Assembly (NCBI GenBank): GCA_014526335.1 | Contig: JACTAT010000218.1 | Coordinates: 209,082-273,081 of the forward strand | Origin: Chrysaora quinquecirrha | Lineage: Eukaryota > Cnidaria > Scyphozoa > Semaeostomeae > Pelagiidae | Direction: 5' to 3' | Length of the DNA: 64,000 bases | Notes under the pieces: model-generated | What the model saw: the letters and a program-made list of their open reading frames with translations, nothing else | What the model was told of the DNA's origin: nothing | The model's database searches: none | Made by a program: the position numbers and the translations under genes | Shown: piece after piece, positions 45,190 through 54,951 of the stretch | Numbering within the stretch: position 1 is the stretch's first letter | Layout of the letters: every line of letters begins with the position of its first letter

Positions 45190-45697
45190 AAGAGTGAAAT
45201 TGAACATTTTCTTCTGAGGAATAATTTTGTTTTTTCTTTACATGCTGAATTACAGCAGCTAAAAGATGGTACGAATTCGATTCCCAATTTTGGTAACTGT
45301 TTTATCCAATGCTGGTGTATTTGCTGCAGTTCTTAGTGACCAAACAGAGAAATTGACATATTCATCTTATAAGAAACTATATGTAATCCAATTTTCAGAG
45401 CTAGGCTCAAACAAGAGGGAGAAGGAAGACCAGACCATCTACTATTTTGAATCTTTTATTCAAGATCTTAATGATGGGCAAGTTCAAAGCTTTACACTTG
45501 AAGATCTTCTTCTTTTTACTACTGGGGCTGACAGAATCCCTCCGCTTGGTTTCGACTCACCATTAAAGATCAAGTTCTATGATTCTGCAGGGTGCCTACC
45601 ATGGGCTTCCACTTGTTCCCAAGCTTTGTTTTTACCCAGAGGAAAGGAGAATCCAGAAGAGTTCAAAGAAGTCATGACAACAGTTCTTGGAAACTGA
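45190..45697 (+). pseudogene. HECT C-lobe fragment
   Basis: Open frame ending LHAELQQLKDG, then, one base shifted, LSNAGVFAAVLSD, YVIQFSELGSNKREKEDQ, LLLFTTGADRIPPLG and LPWASTCSQALFLPRG. The last contains the HECT catalytic Cys (STC). The N-lobe is absent, and the frame changes near 45295. This is a third HECT lineage, since its C-lobe is closer to the G2E3-like consensus (PLGFD, ASTC, LPRG) than the HECT-1 and HECT-2 genes are. No inverted repeats were found nearby. Confidence 0.75.
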
Positions 45698-46380
45698 CAT
45701 GCATTTGGCATGGTATAATTTGAACATCTGTAACCTATAACCATTTAAAGATTTATAACCACATGTTTTGTTAAGTAGGCAGTAGAATTTCAGTTTTGTT
45801 CAGGAACACAACTTTTGCTGATTTGGTTGTTCAATGTTTGACACAATAAATAGTATATACTCACCAGAGATACATTGAAAAGTATTCTTTACTGAAAACC
45901 TTTGTTGGAAAAGAATTGTTTAGGAATTCCAGCTGCAGACATTTTGCAAAACATTCCGGATTCAGGTACCCCATTCAAAAGAACCAAAGAACATGTTCTA
46001 AAGTAGTTTTTCTGGACAAACATACGTTGAAATAAGGACTGTTTCTCAACGCCTTCACTGATCTTGGCACACCTGACCTTGATATGCCTTTTGAGCATGC
46101 GCAAATTAACATGTGTCTGTTATACAGTTATGCCTTTTAATTACTATGCTTTCTCCGTTATTTTCCTACAGGACTTGAGTGTTATTTACAAATGTTTTTA
46201 AAAATGGACAAAAATCCATGCTTTCAACAGCTATGGCATTAACTGAAAACTGGGCATGTCTCTCCTGCATTGCAAGCTGTCATGATTGATTTTCATTGAG
46301 CATTTGCTGAGTAGATGGTATCTACATAGTCATCGCTGTTTTTGTTAGCAGGACCCCCCCCAATCTATCCCATAGTCCTC
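45698..46380. other. no gene recognised
   Basis: Nothing supported. Confidence 0.45.
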
Positions 46381-46382
46381 TT

Positions 46383-46735
46383 CTACTGCTGACCCTTCAG
46401 TTTCCATGACTGGGTTATCAAATCTTCCAGCTGTTCCAATTTCATGTCATGTGACATGCTTTTCTGCAAAATCAATGGGTGTCTCATCCACGCTTCAACC
46501 AATTCATGTAACCGGTGGTTTAGAAGCAGAAAAAAGCAATAGTGAAGACACCAAATGTCAACTTCGTTTGCTGGATCTAATATTCCCAAATCCTCCATGG
46601 CGTAAAAAAGGTCATAAAAGTATGGCAATACATCATTGAACATATCTCACCAGAAACGTTCTATACGCTGGTTATGGACACTTCTTCCTACCACTAGAGA
46701 GCTGCGTCCAGCCCCTCTGATCTCCAACATAAATC
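46383..46735 (-). pseudogene. integrase-like (rve superfamily) C-terminal fragment
   Basis: The minus strand reads VHNQRIERFW, then a TGA at 46647-46649, then YFYDLFYAMEDLGILDP, DIWCLHYCFFLLLNHRLHEL and VEAWMRHPL. NQRIERxW is the catalytic-glutamate block of a second integrase-like family common in invertebrate genomes. It differs clearly from the ORF at 37.4 kb. Upstream parts are missing. Confidence 0.7.
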
Positions 46736-46739
46736 TTAT

Positions 46740-47285
46740 CTTAAACTGATCATGAATCTTATATCAAACTTTTCAAATTCAATATCATATACAACTTTAG
46801 ATAGGTAATTAATTTTCATTTAATTAACCGCCCTTATCAAAAATGTTAACTGGGAGCTGAGCTCAAAACTGTCTCAGTTATCTCGGCGTCCTAAGCAACA
46901 CAACAAGTTGTCATTTTTAAATTAAATACTGTATTTTCTTTAGTCAATTATAACCAAATATTTTTACACTTGTAATTAAGAATCTGTTGCTAAATTACAT
47001 GAATTTGAATTTGAATTTGGATTTCAATATCACGTCAACATTGTCGCCTCCCATGTTGTACCATACCCTTCATGATAATCCCTATTTGTTTACTGCAGCA
47101 GTGAATTAATCGAGCACTATTTGGGCTTTATTGTTTGTGGCACAGTGAAGATACATTGGCAGGCGACTAAAACCATCAGCGCAACCGTGAATAACAAAAC
47201 ACCAACATATCTCTTTGTGATTACCATCAAAATTTCATAAACTAAGAGGGCTTGAAATTAAATATGTATGCTTTCTTATTGATGT
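46740..47285. other. no gene recognised
   Basis: Nothing supported. Confidence 0.45.
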
Positions 47286-47360
47286 GCACTACCAAAATTT
47301 CTCAGCACTATGAGACTTGAGATTAGTTTCAAAAAAACGACAACAGATTTTAGTTTAAAA

Positions 47361-47391
47361 GACATGTTTCGGATTCATCATCCATCTTCAG
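47361..47391 (-). ncRNA. candidate hammerhead-type ribozyme core (3' pseudo-LTR)
   Basis: Minus-strand RNA reads CUGAAGA, a U, GGAU, a five-base loop, AUCC, GAAAC, AU, GUC. This has the order and spacing of a hammerhead core with a four-pair stem II and a minimal stem III, as known in Penelope-like elements. The unpaired U before stem II and the weak AU stem I are departures from the canonical form. Confidence 0.42.
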
Positions 47392-47612
47392 TTAAATTAA
47401 CGCTTACATTTTGTGATTATTTATAACAAAATTATTTGGCAGATTTACAAAAAACCGTTACAATATTTGAAAATACAAAAGGTAACTTAAAATTTTAAAT
47501 TTGAAAGTTTAAAAATACAATAGTAGCTAATGACAAACTAACCAATAGTAAAAGACACATTATTTGTACAAGGCACATGACAAACAACACGAAAACAACA
47601 CAGGGAGGAAAA

Positions 47613-50099
47613 TTAAAAGTTCAAACCTAAATTGACATGAAACAATTGTTTATTTAAATTCGGCTTTTCCCAGAGAATATGGAGAGCTTCTTTTATCTTA
47701 AGTTGGTAAAACGTTTCTGCAGAATCCAAAATACTGAAGCAGTTCTCGTTTGAGAGACTACGACAAGATTCAGAACCCTGCAGATGCTTGTATACGTGAG
47801 AATTCTTATCCCTAGATAAATGTTCACGAACTCGTGTGGAGAAATGACGATTGGTTTCACCAACGTAAACGGAATTACATCCCGCACAAGAAAATTTGTA
47901 AACAACACGAGAACGGAGCGATTTAGGAATAGAATCCTTCACTGTAAACAAGTTCCTAACCTTATAAGAAGAAAAAACTAGCCTTATATCCAAGTTCTTA
48001 CAATAATCTCTGAGTAATTTACGAATTTTACGCTTAGCAAAGCTAGACAAATTCAAATATGGTAATTTGAAATACAGAGTGGTTCCTTCAGAATTTTGAG
48101 GAGGCGTAGCCGTTTGCTCGGAGACTTGAACTTTATCCAAATACTTGTTAACGACTTTATCAATTAATCTAGTAGGGAAAAGATTCTTTTGTAAAATAGA
48201 TTTAAGTTTCTTTAAATCCTCATCGAAGCCTAACCAAGTATTATTTATCTTATACGTTCTGTCCACCAAGGTGCGAATAAGACCCAATTTGTAGGAGAAA
48301 GAAGTGAAACCAAAATAGTTAGTTAACAAGCCCGTGTAGGTTTTCTTACGGTAAATAGATGTTATGGGGGTGGAGGAATCCCCGGAATCCTTGTTGTCGA
48401 TTAAAACATCAAGGAAAGCTAACTTATTATTCACCTCTTTCTCTATGGTAAATCTTATGTTGGGGTGCTGGTTGTTAATATAATCAAAAAACAGAGAAGC
48501 ATCCTGTTCTGAATTAAATAGACAAAAAGTATCATCCACGTATCTACGATAATAAAGCACAGGAGGGCCCTCGTACCTGTCAAGCCAAGCCTTTTCTTGG
48601 TGCCCCATGAAAAGATTAGCTAGAACAGGGGCAAGGGGCGAGCCCATGGATACCCCATCTACCTGGTCATAAAAGACTCCCTTAAATAAGAAATGCGTTT
48701 GTGCTGTGGCAAATGAGAAAAGTTTAGTAAGATCATCCTTAGACAGCTTAAGATTAGAGTTACCTTCAAGAATATAAGTGACTGCGATATCTATAGACTC
48801 ATGAAGAGGTATATTAGTAAAAAGGCTTTCTACATCGAAAGAAACCATGAACTTATTAGCCGTGTTTAAAGTATTAAGCTCTTGTACAAAAGAAAATGTA
48901 TCTGAAACGGTGTACTCATTGGGTAAAAGAGGTTGCAGAAGACTACAAAGAAATTTAGCAAGCTCATAATTATAAGTTCTTATAGAGGATACTATGGGAC
49001 GAAAAGGAGGAGCGCTGTTAGGGGGCCTAATTTTATGCATTTTGGGGAGACCATAAATCCTAGCTGGCTGTGAACCTGACGGATAAACCTTATCATATAT
49101 TTCTGTTTCCAATTTACCTTTGTTTTTAAGATTCCTAAGAAAGCGTTGCAATTGGCCTTCTCTAGTGATAGTAGGGTCGACATCAAGTTTCTTAAATTTA
49201 CTAGCATTGTTTATAATTTGAAAAATACCGTTATCATAATCGTTCCTGTTTAACACCACTACACCATTTCCTTTATCCCGTTTCAGAATGACAATGTCCT
49301 TATTTCTTCTGAGGTTCTTCAGCACTTTGTGTTTCTTTAGATCGGTAACAGTGGGACGATATGATGCAACATAAAGATGAGCCAGATGGGATAGGTCAGC
49401 TTTCAATCTTCCTTCTCGTTCCTTATCAATAAGATGACTACGCATTGTCCGGTGAACATTTTCGAAACATGCAAAAATGTCAGTTTTATTTATGCTAGGA
49501 GGGACGATTGAGTGTGTCAAGCCAAGTTTCAGAGCTTCTTGTTCTTCATCAGTGAGTTTGTAGTTGGAAATATTCGAAATAGTTTCGTTAGGTGTGAAAG
49601 GTAGAATCTTATTCCTCGTTAGATTTCTAAGTTTCTTTTCATGTGTTTTGATAACTTTTGATACTTCTCGGTTAACGTTATGATCTATTACTCTTTTGAT
49701 GATGAAAAACTCAACAGAGGAAAGAACACCCTTTACCTTTTCGATCCAACGGTCTCTATCAGTTTCTAGCTTTCTCAGTTCCTTTGACCTTTTCATAACT
49801 GCACTTCTCAGTAGACGTTTACGAATGGCAGAAACATCTCCAGTTGAGGTATTTGGTAGAGGAAAGCAGACGAATTTCGGGAACACATTGAAACCTTGAC
49901 AGTTCTTCAGAAAATTCACATCCAGATTAGCCTTTTGAGATTTTAAGGAGAGCTTCTCCAATTTGCGAAAGTCAGACACAGTAAGACTTCCATTGTACTT
50001 TGCTGATAAGTCGTGAATTATTTTACCAAAATTTCTCAGCACTATGAGACTTGAGATTAGTTTCAAAAAAACGACAACAGATTTTAGTTTAAAAGACAT
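47613..50099 (-). CDS. Penelope-like reverse transcriptase with GIY-YIG endonuclease, intact ORF
   Basis: 828 codons without a stop. The order is a lysine-rich N-terminal part with DRDRWIEKVKG (a coiled region), NKDIVILKRDKGNGVVVLNR, YGLPKMHK (RT fingers), MVSFDVESLFTNIPL (motif A), GVSMGSPLAPVLANLFM (motif B), RRYVDDTF (motif C catalytic aspartates), KLAFLDVLI, and a C-terminal GIY-YIG nuclease VVYKFSCAGCNSVYVGETN with RVREH. The protein would copy element RNA at nicked or open chromosome ends. The ATG at 50099 lies inside the hammerhead-like core, and the first 25 residues come from pseudo-LTR sequence. A start further in, for example at the Met of MKRSKELRKLE, may be the real one. Confidence 0.9.
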   Translation of the reverse strand: MSFKLKSVVVFLKLISSLIVLRNFGKIIHDLSAKYNGSLTVSDFRKLEKLSLKSQKANLDVNFLKNCQGFNVFPKFVCFPLPNTSTGDVSAIRKRLLRSAVMKRSKELRKLETDRDRWIEKVKGVLSSVEFFIIKRVIDHNVNREVSKVIKTHEKKLRNLTRNKILPFTPNETISNISNYKLTDEEQEALKLGLTHSIVPPSINKTDIFACFENVHRTMRSHLIDKEREGRLKADLSHLAHLYVASYRPTVTDLKKHKVLKNLRRNKDIVILKRDKGNGVVVLNRNDYDNGIFQIINNASKFKKLDVDPTITREGQLQRFLRNLKNKGKLETEIYDKVYPSGSQPARIYGLPKMHKIRPPNSAPPFRPIVSSIRTYNYELAKFLCSLLQPLLPNEYTVSDTFSFVQELNTLNTANKFMVSFDVESLFTNIPLHESIDIAVTYILEGNSNLKLSKDDLTKLFSFATAQTHFLFKGVFYDQVDGVSMGSPLAPVLANLFMGHQEKAWLDRYEGPPVLYYRRYVDDTFCLFNSEQDASLFFDYINNQHPNIRFTIEKEVNNKLAFLDVLIDNKDSGDSSTPITSIYRKKTYTGLLTNYFGFTSFSYKLGLIRTLVDRTYKINNTWLGFDEDLKKLKSILQKNLFPTRLIDKVVNKYLDKVQVSEQTATPPQNSEGTTLYFKLPYLNLSSFAKRKIRKLLRDYCKNLDIRLVFSSYKVRNLFTVKDSIPKSLRSRVVYKFSCAGCNSVYVGETNRHFSTRVREHLSRDKNSHVYKHLQGSESCRSLSNENCFSILDSAETFYQLKIKEALHILWEKPNLNKQLFHVNLGLNF

Positions 50100-50125
50100 G
50101 TTTCGGATTCATCATCCATCTTCAG
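50095..50125 (-). ncRNA. candidate hammerhead-type ribozyme core (5' pseudo-LTR)
   Basis: Same core as at 47361-47391. The cleavage-site GUC follows the AU of the ATG at 50099, so the first codons of the long ORF would be cut from the upstream part. Confidence 0.42.
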
Positions 50126-50330
50126 TTAAATTAACGCTTACATTTTGTGATTATTTATAACAAAATTATTTGGCAGATTTACAAAAAAACCGTTACAATA
50201 TTTGAAAATACAAAAGGTAACTTAAAATTTTAAATTTGAAAGTTTAAAAATACAATAGTAGCTAATGACAAACTAACCAATAGTAAAAGACACATTATTT
50301 GTACAAGGCACATGACAAACAACACGAAAA

Positions 50331-50575
50331 CAACACAGGGAGGAAAATTAAAATTTCAAACCTAAATTGACATGAAACAATTGTTTATTTAAATTCGGCT
50401 TTTCCCAGAGAATATGGAGAGCTTCTTTTATCTTAAGTTGGTAAAACGTTTCTGCAGAATCCAAAATACTGAAGCAGTTCTCGTTTGAGAGACTACGACA
50501 AGATTCAGAACCCTGCAGATGCTTGTATACGTGAGAATTCTTATCCCTAGATAAATGTTCACGAACTCGCGTGGA
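50331..50575 (-). repeat. truncated copy of the Penelope ORF end and 3' UTR
   Basis: Encodes TRVREHLSRDKNSHVYKHLQ to the stop, identical apart from the last codons to the main ORF. Together with 50016-50330 it forms the 5' pseudo-LTR. Confidence 0.9.
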
Positions 50576-51526
50576 CAGAACGTATAAGATAAATAATACT
50601 TGGTTAGGCTTCGATGAGGATTTAAAGAAACTTAAATCTATTTTACAAAAGAATCTTTCCCCTACTAGATTAATTGATAAAGTCGTTAACAAGTATTTGG
50701 ATAAAGTTCAAGTCTCCGAGCAAACGGCTACACCTCCTCAAAATTCTGAAGGAACCACTCTGTATTTCAAATTACCATATTTGAATTTGTCTAGCTTTGC
50801 TAAGCGTAAAATTCGTAAATTACTCAGAGATTATTGTAAGAACTTGGATATAAGGCTAGTTTTTTCTTGTTATAAGGTTGGGAACTTGTTTACAGTGAAG
50901 GATTCTATTCCTAAATCGCTCTGTTCTCGTGTTGTTTACAAATTTTCTTGTGCGGGATGTAATTCCGTTTACGTTGGTGAAACCAATCGTCATTTCTCCA
51001 CACGAGTTCGTGAACATTTATCTAGGGATAAGAATTCTCACGTATACAAGCATCTGCAGGGTTCTGAATCTTGTCGTAGTCTCTCAAACGAGAACTGCTT
51101 CAGTATTTTGGATTCTGCAGAAACGTTTTACCAACTTAAGATAAAAGAAGCTCTCCATATTCTCTGGGAAAAGCCGAATTTAAATAAACAATTGTTTCAT
51201 GTCAATTTAGGTTTGAACTTTTAATTTTCCTCCCTGTGTTGTTTTCGTGTTGTTTGTCATGTGCCTTGTACAAATAATGTGTCTTTTACTATTGGTTAGT
51301 TTGTCATTAGCTACTATTGTATTTTTAAACTTTCAAATTTAAAATTTTAAGTTACCTTTTGTATTTTCAAATATTGTAACGGTTTTTTGTAAATCTGCCA
51401 AATAATTTTGTTATAAATAATCACAAAATGTAAGCGTTAATTTAACTGAAGATGGACGATGAATCCGAAACATGTCTTTTAAACTAAAATCTGTTGTCGT
51501 TTTTTTGAAACTAATCCCATATTGAT
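50571..51526 (+). repeat. inverted tail of the Penelope-like element
   Basis: A plus-strand copy of the last ~215 codons of the ORF (DRTYKINNTWLGFDEDLKKL to the stop at 51224) and the 3' UTR, joined head-to-head to the truncated copy at 50571-50578. It also contains a hammerhead-like core at 51446-51476 in which one stem II pair is lost. Inverted tails are typical of Penelope-like insertion. Confidence 0.9.
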
Positions 51527-51529
51527 ATG

Positions 51530-52090
51530 CTTTCGGGTGTTGGGAATATCTATATACACCTGGTCTGACATCCTTGAAAAGGAATCCAATGTCGTGGCAG
51601 CTTGAAGCACACAATCTATTTCAAAAAAGGTCTTGGATTCTCTTCTTGTTCAAAATAGTTTCCAACTCAATAGCGATACATGAGAGCATGCGAACGATAT
51701 TACTTTTTAGTACATCTAATTCTGTTTCAGCAATTTTCTTTTCATGGAATAAATTATTATTGAAGCCCTTAAAGCCGCCAGGGAAGCTATTATGGTGTTG
51801 TATTTGAATCCAGACTGCTTCATGTTTCAGGCACCACCTTGGCACAATAATATGAAAAACACAGTATGTTTGTACATTTGCAGCATATTTGGAAAGAAGG
51901 ACAAGGTTAAAAGAAATTTAGAAAAAAAACATTATTTTATTAATAAAAAGACTATATGAAAATGCACAATGTTTTTACAAGAAAGCACCATGTTTTTAGA
52001 AGCAGGCGCCATGTTTTTAAGAAAATGTGCAATTTTTTTAGCAAAATGCACCATGTTTTGAAAATAAATGGCACCATGTTAAAATGGAAG
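51530..52090. other. unassigned minus-strand open frames
   Basis: The minus strand at 51845-51550 has a frame with KHEAVWIQIQHHNSFPG and ETELDVLKSNIVRML, broken by a stop at about 51620. No family recognised. The 51970-52080 stretch has repeated ACCATGTTTTTA-type blocks. Confidence 0.35.
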
Positions 52091-52094
52091 AGGC

Positions 52095-52790
52095 TCAATT
52101 TTGGCGCTGTTGGCACCTCATAACAGCCAAGATTTTTTCAAGTTTTGTGGGTGTGGGCTTTACGGTCATATTCTCAGAATTTAGGGTGTAGTAAAACATT
52201 GTAATCTTTTTAGTTGGCATGAAACAAGACTTTTCCGGATGAATAATAACACCTAACCCTGTTAATAACTTGATGGTCTTAATCCAATTCAACAAGCAGT
52301 CATTAAAGCTATCACCCTGAAGGTATATGTAATCAATGTATGCTGTTGCAATAATACCTTCTTTGTGTAATTTCATTAAAGCCAGTTTTAGCAATTTCAT
52401 AAAAATATGCGGGCAACTAGCCAATCCTTTTGGTTGGGCTTTATATTGGAATAGATTTAAATTAAATTAAATTACGTATGTATCTTTTATGTCTAAGGAT
52501 GCCATAAAACAAGTTCCTTGTATGAAACTAGATATGGTTTATAACGTTTCCATTTTGAAATGATGATGCGTTACATGATTATTAAAGGCTTTTAAATTCA
52601 AAATCACATGGTAAGAACCATAAGGTTTCAGTGTTAGACATATTACTGATATGACCTTACCCTTTCTATGGCAGCCCTTTTTATGCCCTAGCTGTTCTAT
52701 AACCTCTTTTTTCATAAGCTTTACAATTTCACTGCTCAGAATGTTCTCATCAAGGTCAGTGAACTTTCTTTCCCAGTGGGAGCATGGGTG
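52095..52790 (-). pseudogene. DIRS-like reverse transcriptase fragment
   Basis: The minus-strand blocks are KPYGSYHVILNLKAFNNHV, FIQGTCFMASLDIKD, LASCPHIFMKLLK, AYIDYIYLQGDS, GLGVIIHPEKSCFMPTKKI and LNSENMTVKPTPTK. This is the palm of the DIRS/Ngaro type, in which the catalytic YIDD block reads YIDY here, so an active-site aspartate is lost. Frames shift several times in the first half. Confidence 0.75.
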
Positions 52791-53240
52791 TTAGGAAATG
52801 AGGTGTTTGTTTCCTCTTGATTAAAATCATATCTGATCTTCTCTGCTTCTTGGCTCCAATTTGCAAGGCCTAGTTTAGTAAACGGCCATGTTTTTTGTTT
52901 CTTGACAAAGTGAGGCTGTCCTTGTTTGTGGTTTTGTTAAATCAACGGCGCTGCACGAACAGAGGAAAAGAGATGGGAGAGAAAGATCGATCGTTCCTTT
53001 GTTTGAGATTCTCAAGATGCGCGTGCATCAGATATTAGGGACCTTTAGATTGAAAATGAAGACGAGTACAAAGACTTATTTTCGTACTACACAACAGTAT
53101 GCGCATATTGTCTGGGAATCGCCAAAAAAACTTTGTCATCTTGACACTGTTGAACAACAATATTTTGAAAAAGTTTTGTGCCTGAAGAAGAAGTCAAAAT
53201 TCTGGTGGCCTAAATTATTAGATTTGTTAAATTATTAAGT
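52791..53240. other. no gene recognised
   Basis: A 79-codon open frame at 52999 has no motif. Confidence 0.4.
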
Positions 53241-53253
53241 TAAATTATTAACC

Positions 53254-54337
53254 ATGGCACAAAACATGTCAAATTTAAACGAAAGAGAAGTTTTTGTATG
53301 GAAACCTGTACATGAAGTTTATTTTATACGTGAAGTTTTGTTTCTCGAGCCTTTTTCTTACAAACCTGGGTCAAAAGAAACAGGGCAGACATGGACAAAA
53401 GTTTCAGATAATTTGAACAACTTGGTCAACCCTAGATTTAAAGTAACTCAGCGCTCTGCGAGGGAGAAGTTTGACAAGCTGCTTGTAAACTTTAAGAAAA
53501 ACGAAGCTTATGAACGTAGAGCCACAGTTATGTTTGAATATTATATTTAGCTGTACACTCATTTTTCATAAGAAATTTTACTCTTAAACACAAAGTAGGG
53601 CTTCTTTGACTTCGAGCACAATTATACAACTTTGAGCATAAACAAGCATTATATACAATATATTAGACAACATCATTACAACTGAATGCTGAATTTATAG
53701 TTCCTTAGGTTTTTTCATTTTTTTTTCAATTTTGAAGGGTTTCTTGATAATGGGGAGAAGGCCATACAGAGTTTCTTATAGTTGGTTTCTTGTAAAAAAA
53801 AATGAGTTTATTCTATGTTAAGATTTATGAAGGATTTTCATGTAACTTGAAATTAAAGAGATGTTCTTGACTAGAGGTATTGAAGGAGAGGAATATGATG
53901 AATTGAACTGTGGTCTTACTGATATAAAGGAACACATTGATGAGATTGAAAAGTTATGGGCCAGTGAAAAAGAAAATTTGGACAAAAGAACAGAACTAGA
54001 AGCAAAGCAGGCCCAAGAGGTAAGAAAGAAAGCGAGATTAGGACAGACAATTGAAAAAGTTGGGAAGAATGAGCCAAGAAAATGACGATCATCTGCTGAT
54101 GCACTATCAATTATAGATGAGAATTTACAGGCCAAGAAAGTGCAAGTTGATAGGGATCTTGAGATAAGGTCAAGAGAGTTAGTGATAAGGGCACAAGAAC
54201 TGGAAATAGCAAGAAATCAGGCTACAGAATCAAGGAATTTCCAGCAAATGCTAATGCAGTTCATGCAACAAATGCAGCAGCAACAGCAGCAGATGATGCA
54301 ATGCATGTTGGAAATACTAAGAAATGATAAAAAATGA
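53254..54337 (+). pseudogene. Myb/SANT-like DNA-binding protein gene with one nonsense codon
   Basis: The first exon, from ATG at 53254, has a Myb/SANT-like helix set: LREVL.. type start (FIREVLFLEPFSYKPGSKE), QTWTKVSDNLNN and VTQRSAREKFDKLL. It ends near 53530 with a GT donor. The second exon at about 53862-54337 continues GIEGEEYDELNCGLTDIKE, a long coiled coil, and a Gln-rich C-terminus. A TGA at 54083-54085 interrupts the second exon (CGA to TGA is the simplest change). Such proteins accompany PIF/Harbinger-like transposons or occur as host regulators; no transposase is adjacent here. Confidence 0.6.
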
Positions 54338-54950
54338 ACATAATAATGTGTTGGCTTCTGGTATGTCTTGGTGCATAATGTTTTTATATTTTTCTATGTT
54401 ATATTTAATAATTTCATTGAGATTAAAGAACTATGTTAATGATAAATAGGATCATAATAGCATATATAGAATATAAAGTGCAGAATAAAACAAATCTTTG
54501 TTTTCGTTTGAAGCTTCTAAACATTAAACTTCTTAATATGAAGCTTCTTGTGAATTTTTTTGAAGTGCTTATGGATCTAGCGTGCTGGCTTCTCCAACCT
54601 CGTTTTCCAGAGTCCCGGGAAGGGTGTTCGACTATCGATGATGTCATCAGGTCGTGCTATAGTGTGATGGTTTTTATGGATCTATTGCGATGGTTTCTTC
54701 AACCTCGTTTTCATTTATGGAAAATCTCTCTGAAAGGAAAAGTCCCCCATGAAACGGGAAAGCCCCTAATAATCCTGTAATCTGATTGGTTAGAACTTTC
54801 TAGAAGAAGGGAAAGTCCCTAAAAATGACATTATAATCCTGCAATCTGATTGGTTAATTACATCATGATGGTGCAATAATTCGAACATCACGTTTGAATC
54901 GTCTATATAAATCAAAGTGTAAAGTGAAATGAGTTCAGTTGAAAATTAAT
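54338..54950. other. spacer with short direct repeats upstream of the Polinton polymerase
   Basis: Two short duplications: TTCTYCAACCTCGTTTTC at about 54590 and 54695, and AATCCTGYAATCTGATTGGT at about 54772 and 54836. See the promoter entry. Confidence 0.6.
54784..54945 (+). promoter_or_regulatory. candidate Polinton early promoter
   Basis: Two GATTGG boxes (inverse CCAAT) at 54784 and 54848 in a repeated context, and a TATA box TATATAA at 54904-54910. The first ATG of the PolB reading frame lies 42 bases beyond the TATA box, at 54952. Confidence 0.45.
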
Positions 54951-54951
54951 C

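Larger units (their letters stand above)
47291..51526 (-). mobile_element. Penelope-like element with tandem pseudo-LTRs and inverted tail
   Basis: Read on the minus strand from the right: an inverted copy of the element's 3' part (50571-51526), then a truncated copy of the ORF end plus its UTR (50575 to 50016), then the full ORF, then the same UTR (47612-47291). The two direct UTR copies act as pseudo-LTRs, as usual for Penelope-like elements. ATTGATGTGC left of the element and ATTGATATGC right of it could be a target duplication with one difference. Confidence 0.88.

Noticed and set aside
48992..49207. Smaller ORFs inside the Penelope RT region
   Set aside because: Shadows of the 828-codon frame in other frames.
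47276..51536. ATTGATGTGC / ATTGATATGC as a proven target duplication of the Penelope-like element
   Set aside because: One mismatch, and the exact element ends are blurred by the truncated inverted tail; kept only as a possibility.
53818..54135. Minus-strand 105-codon Ser/Phe-rich ORF
   Set aside because: It is the reverse of the coiled-coil exon of the Myb/SANT-like gene.
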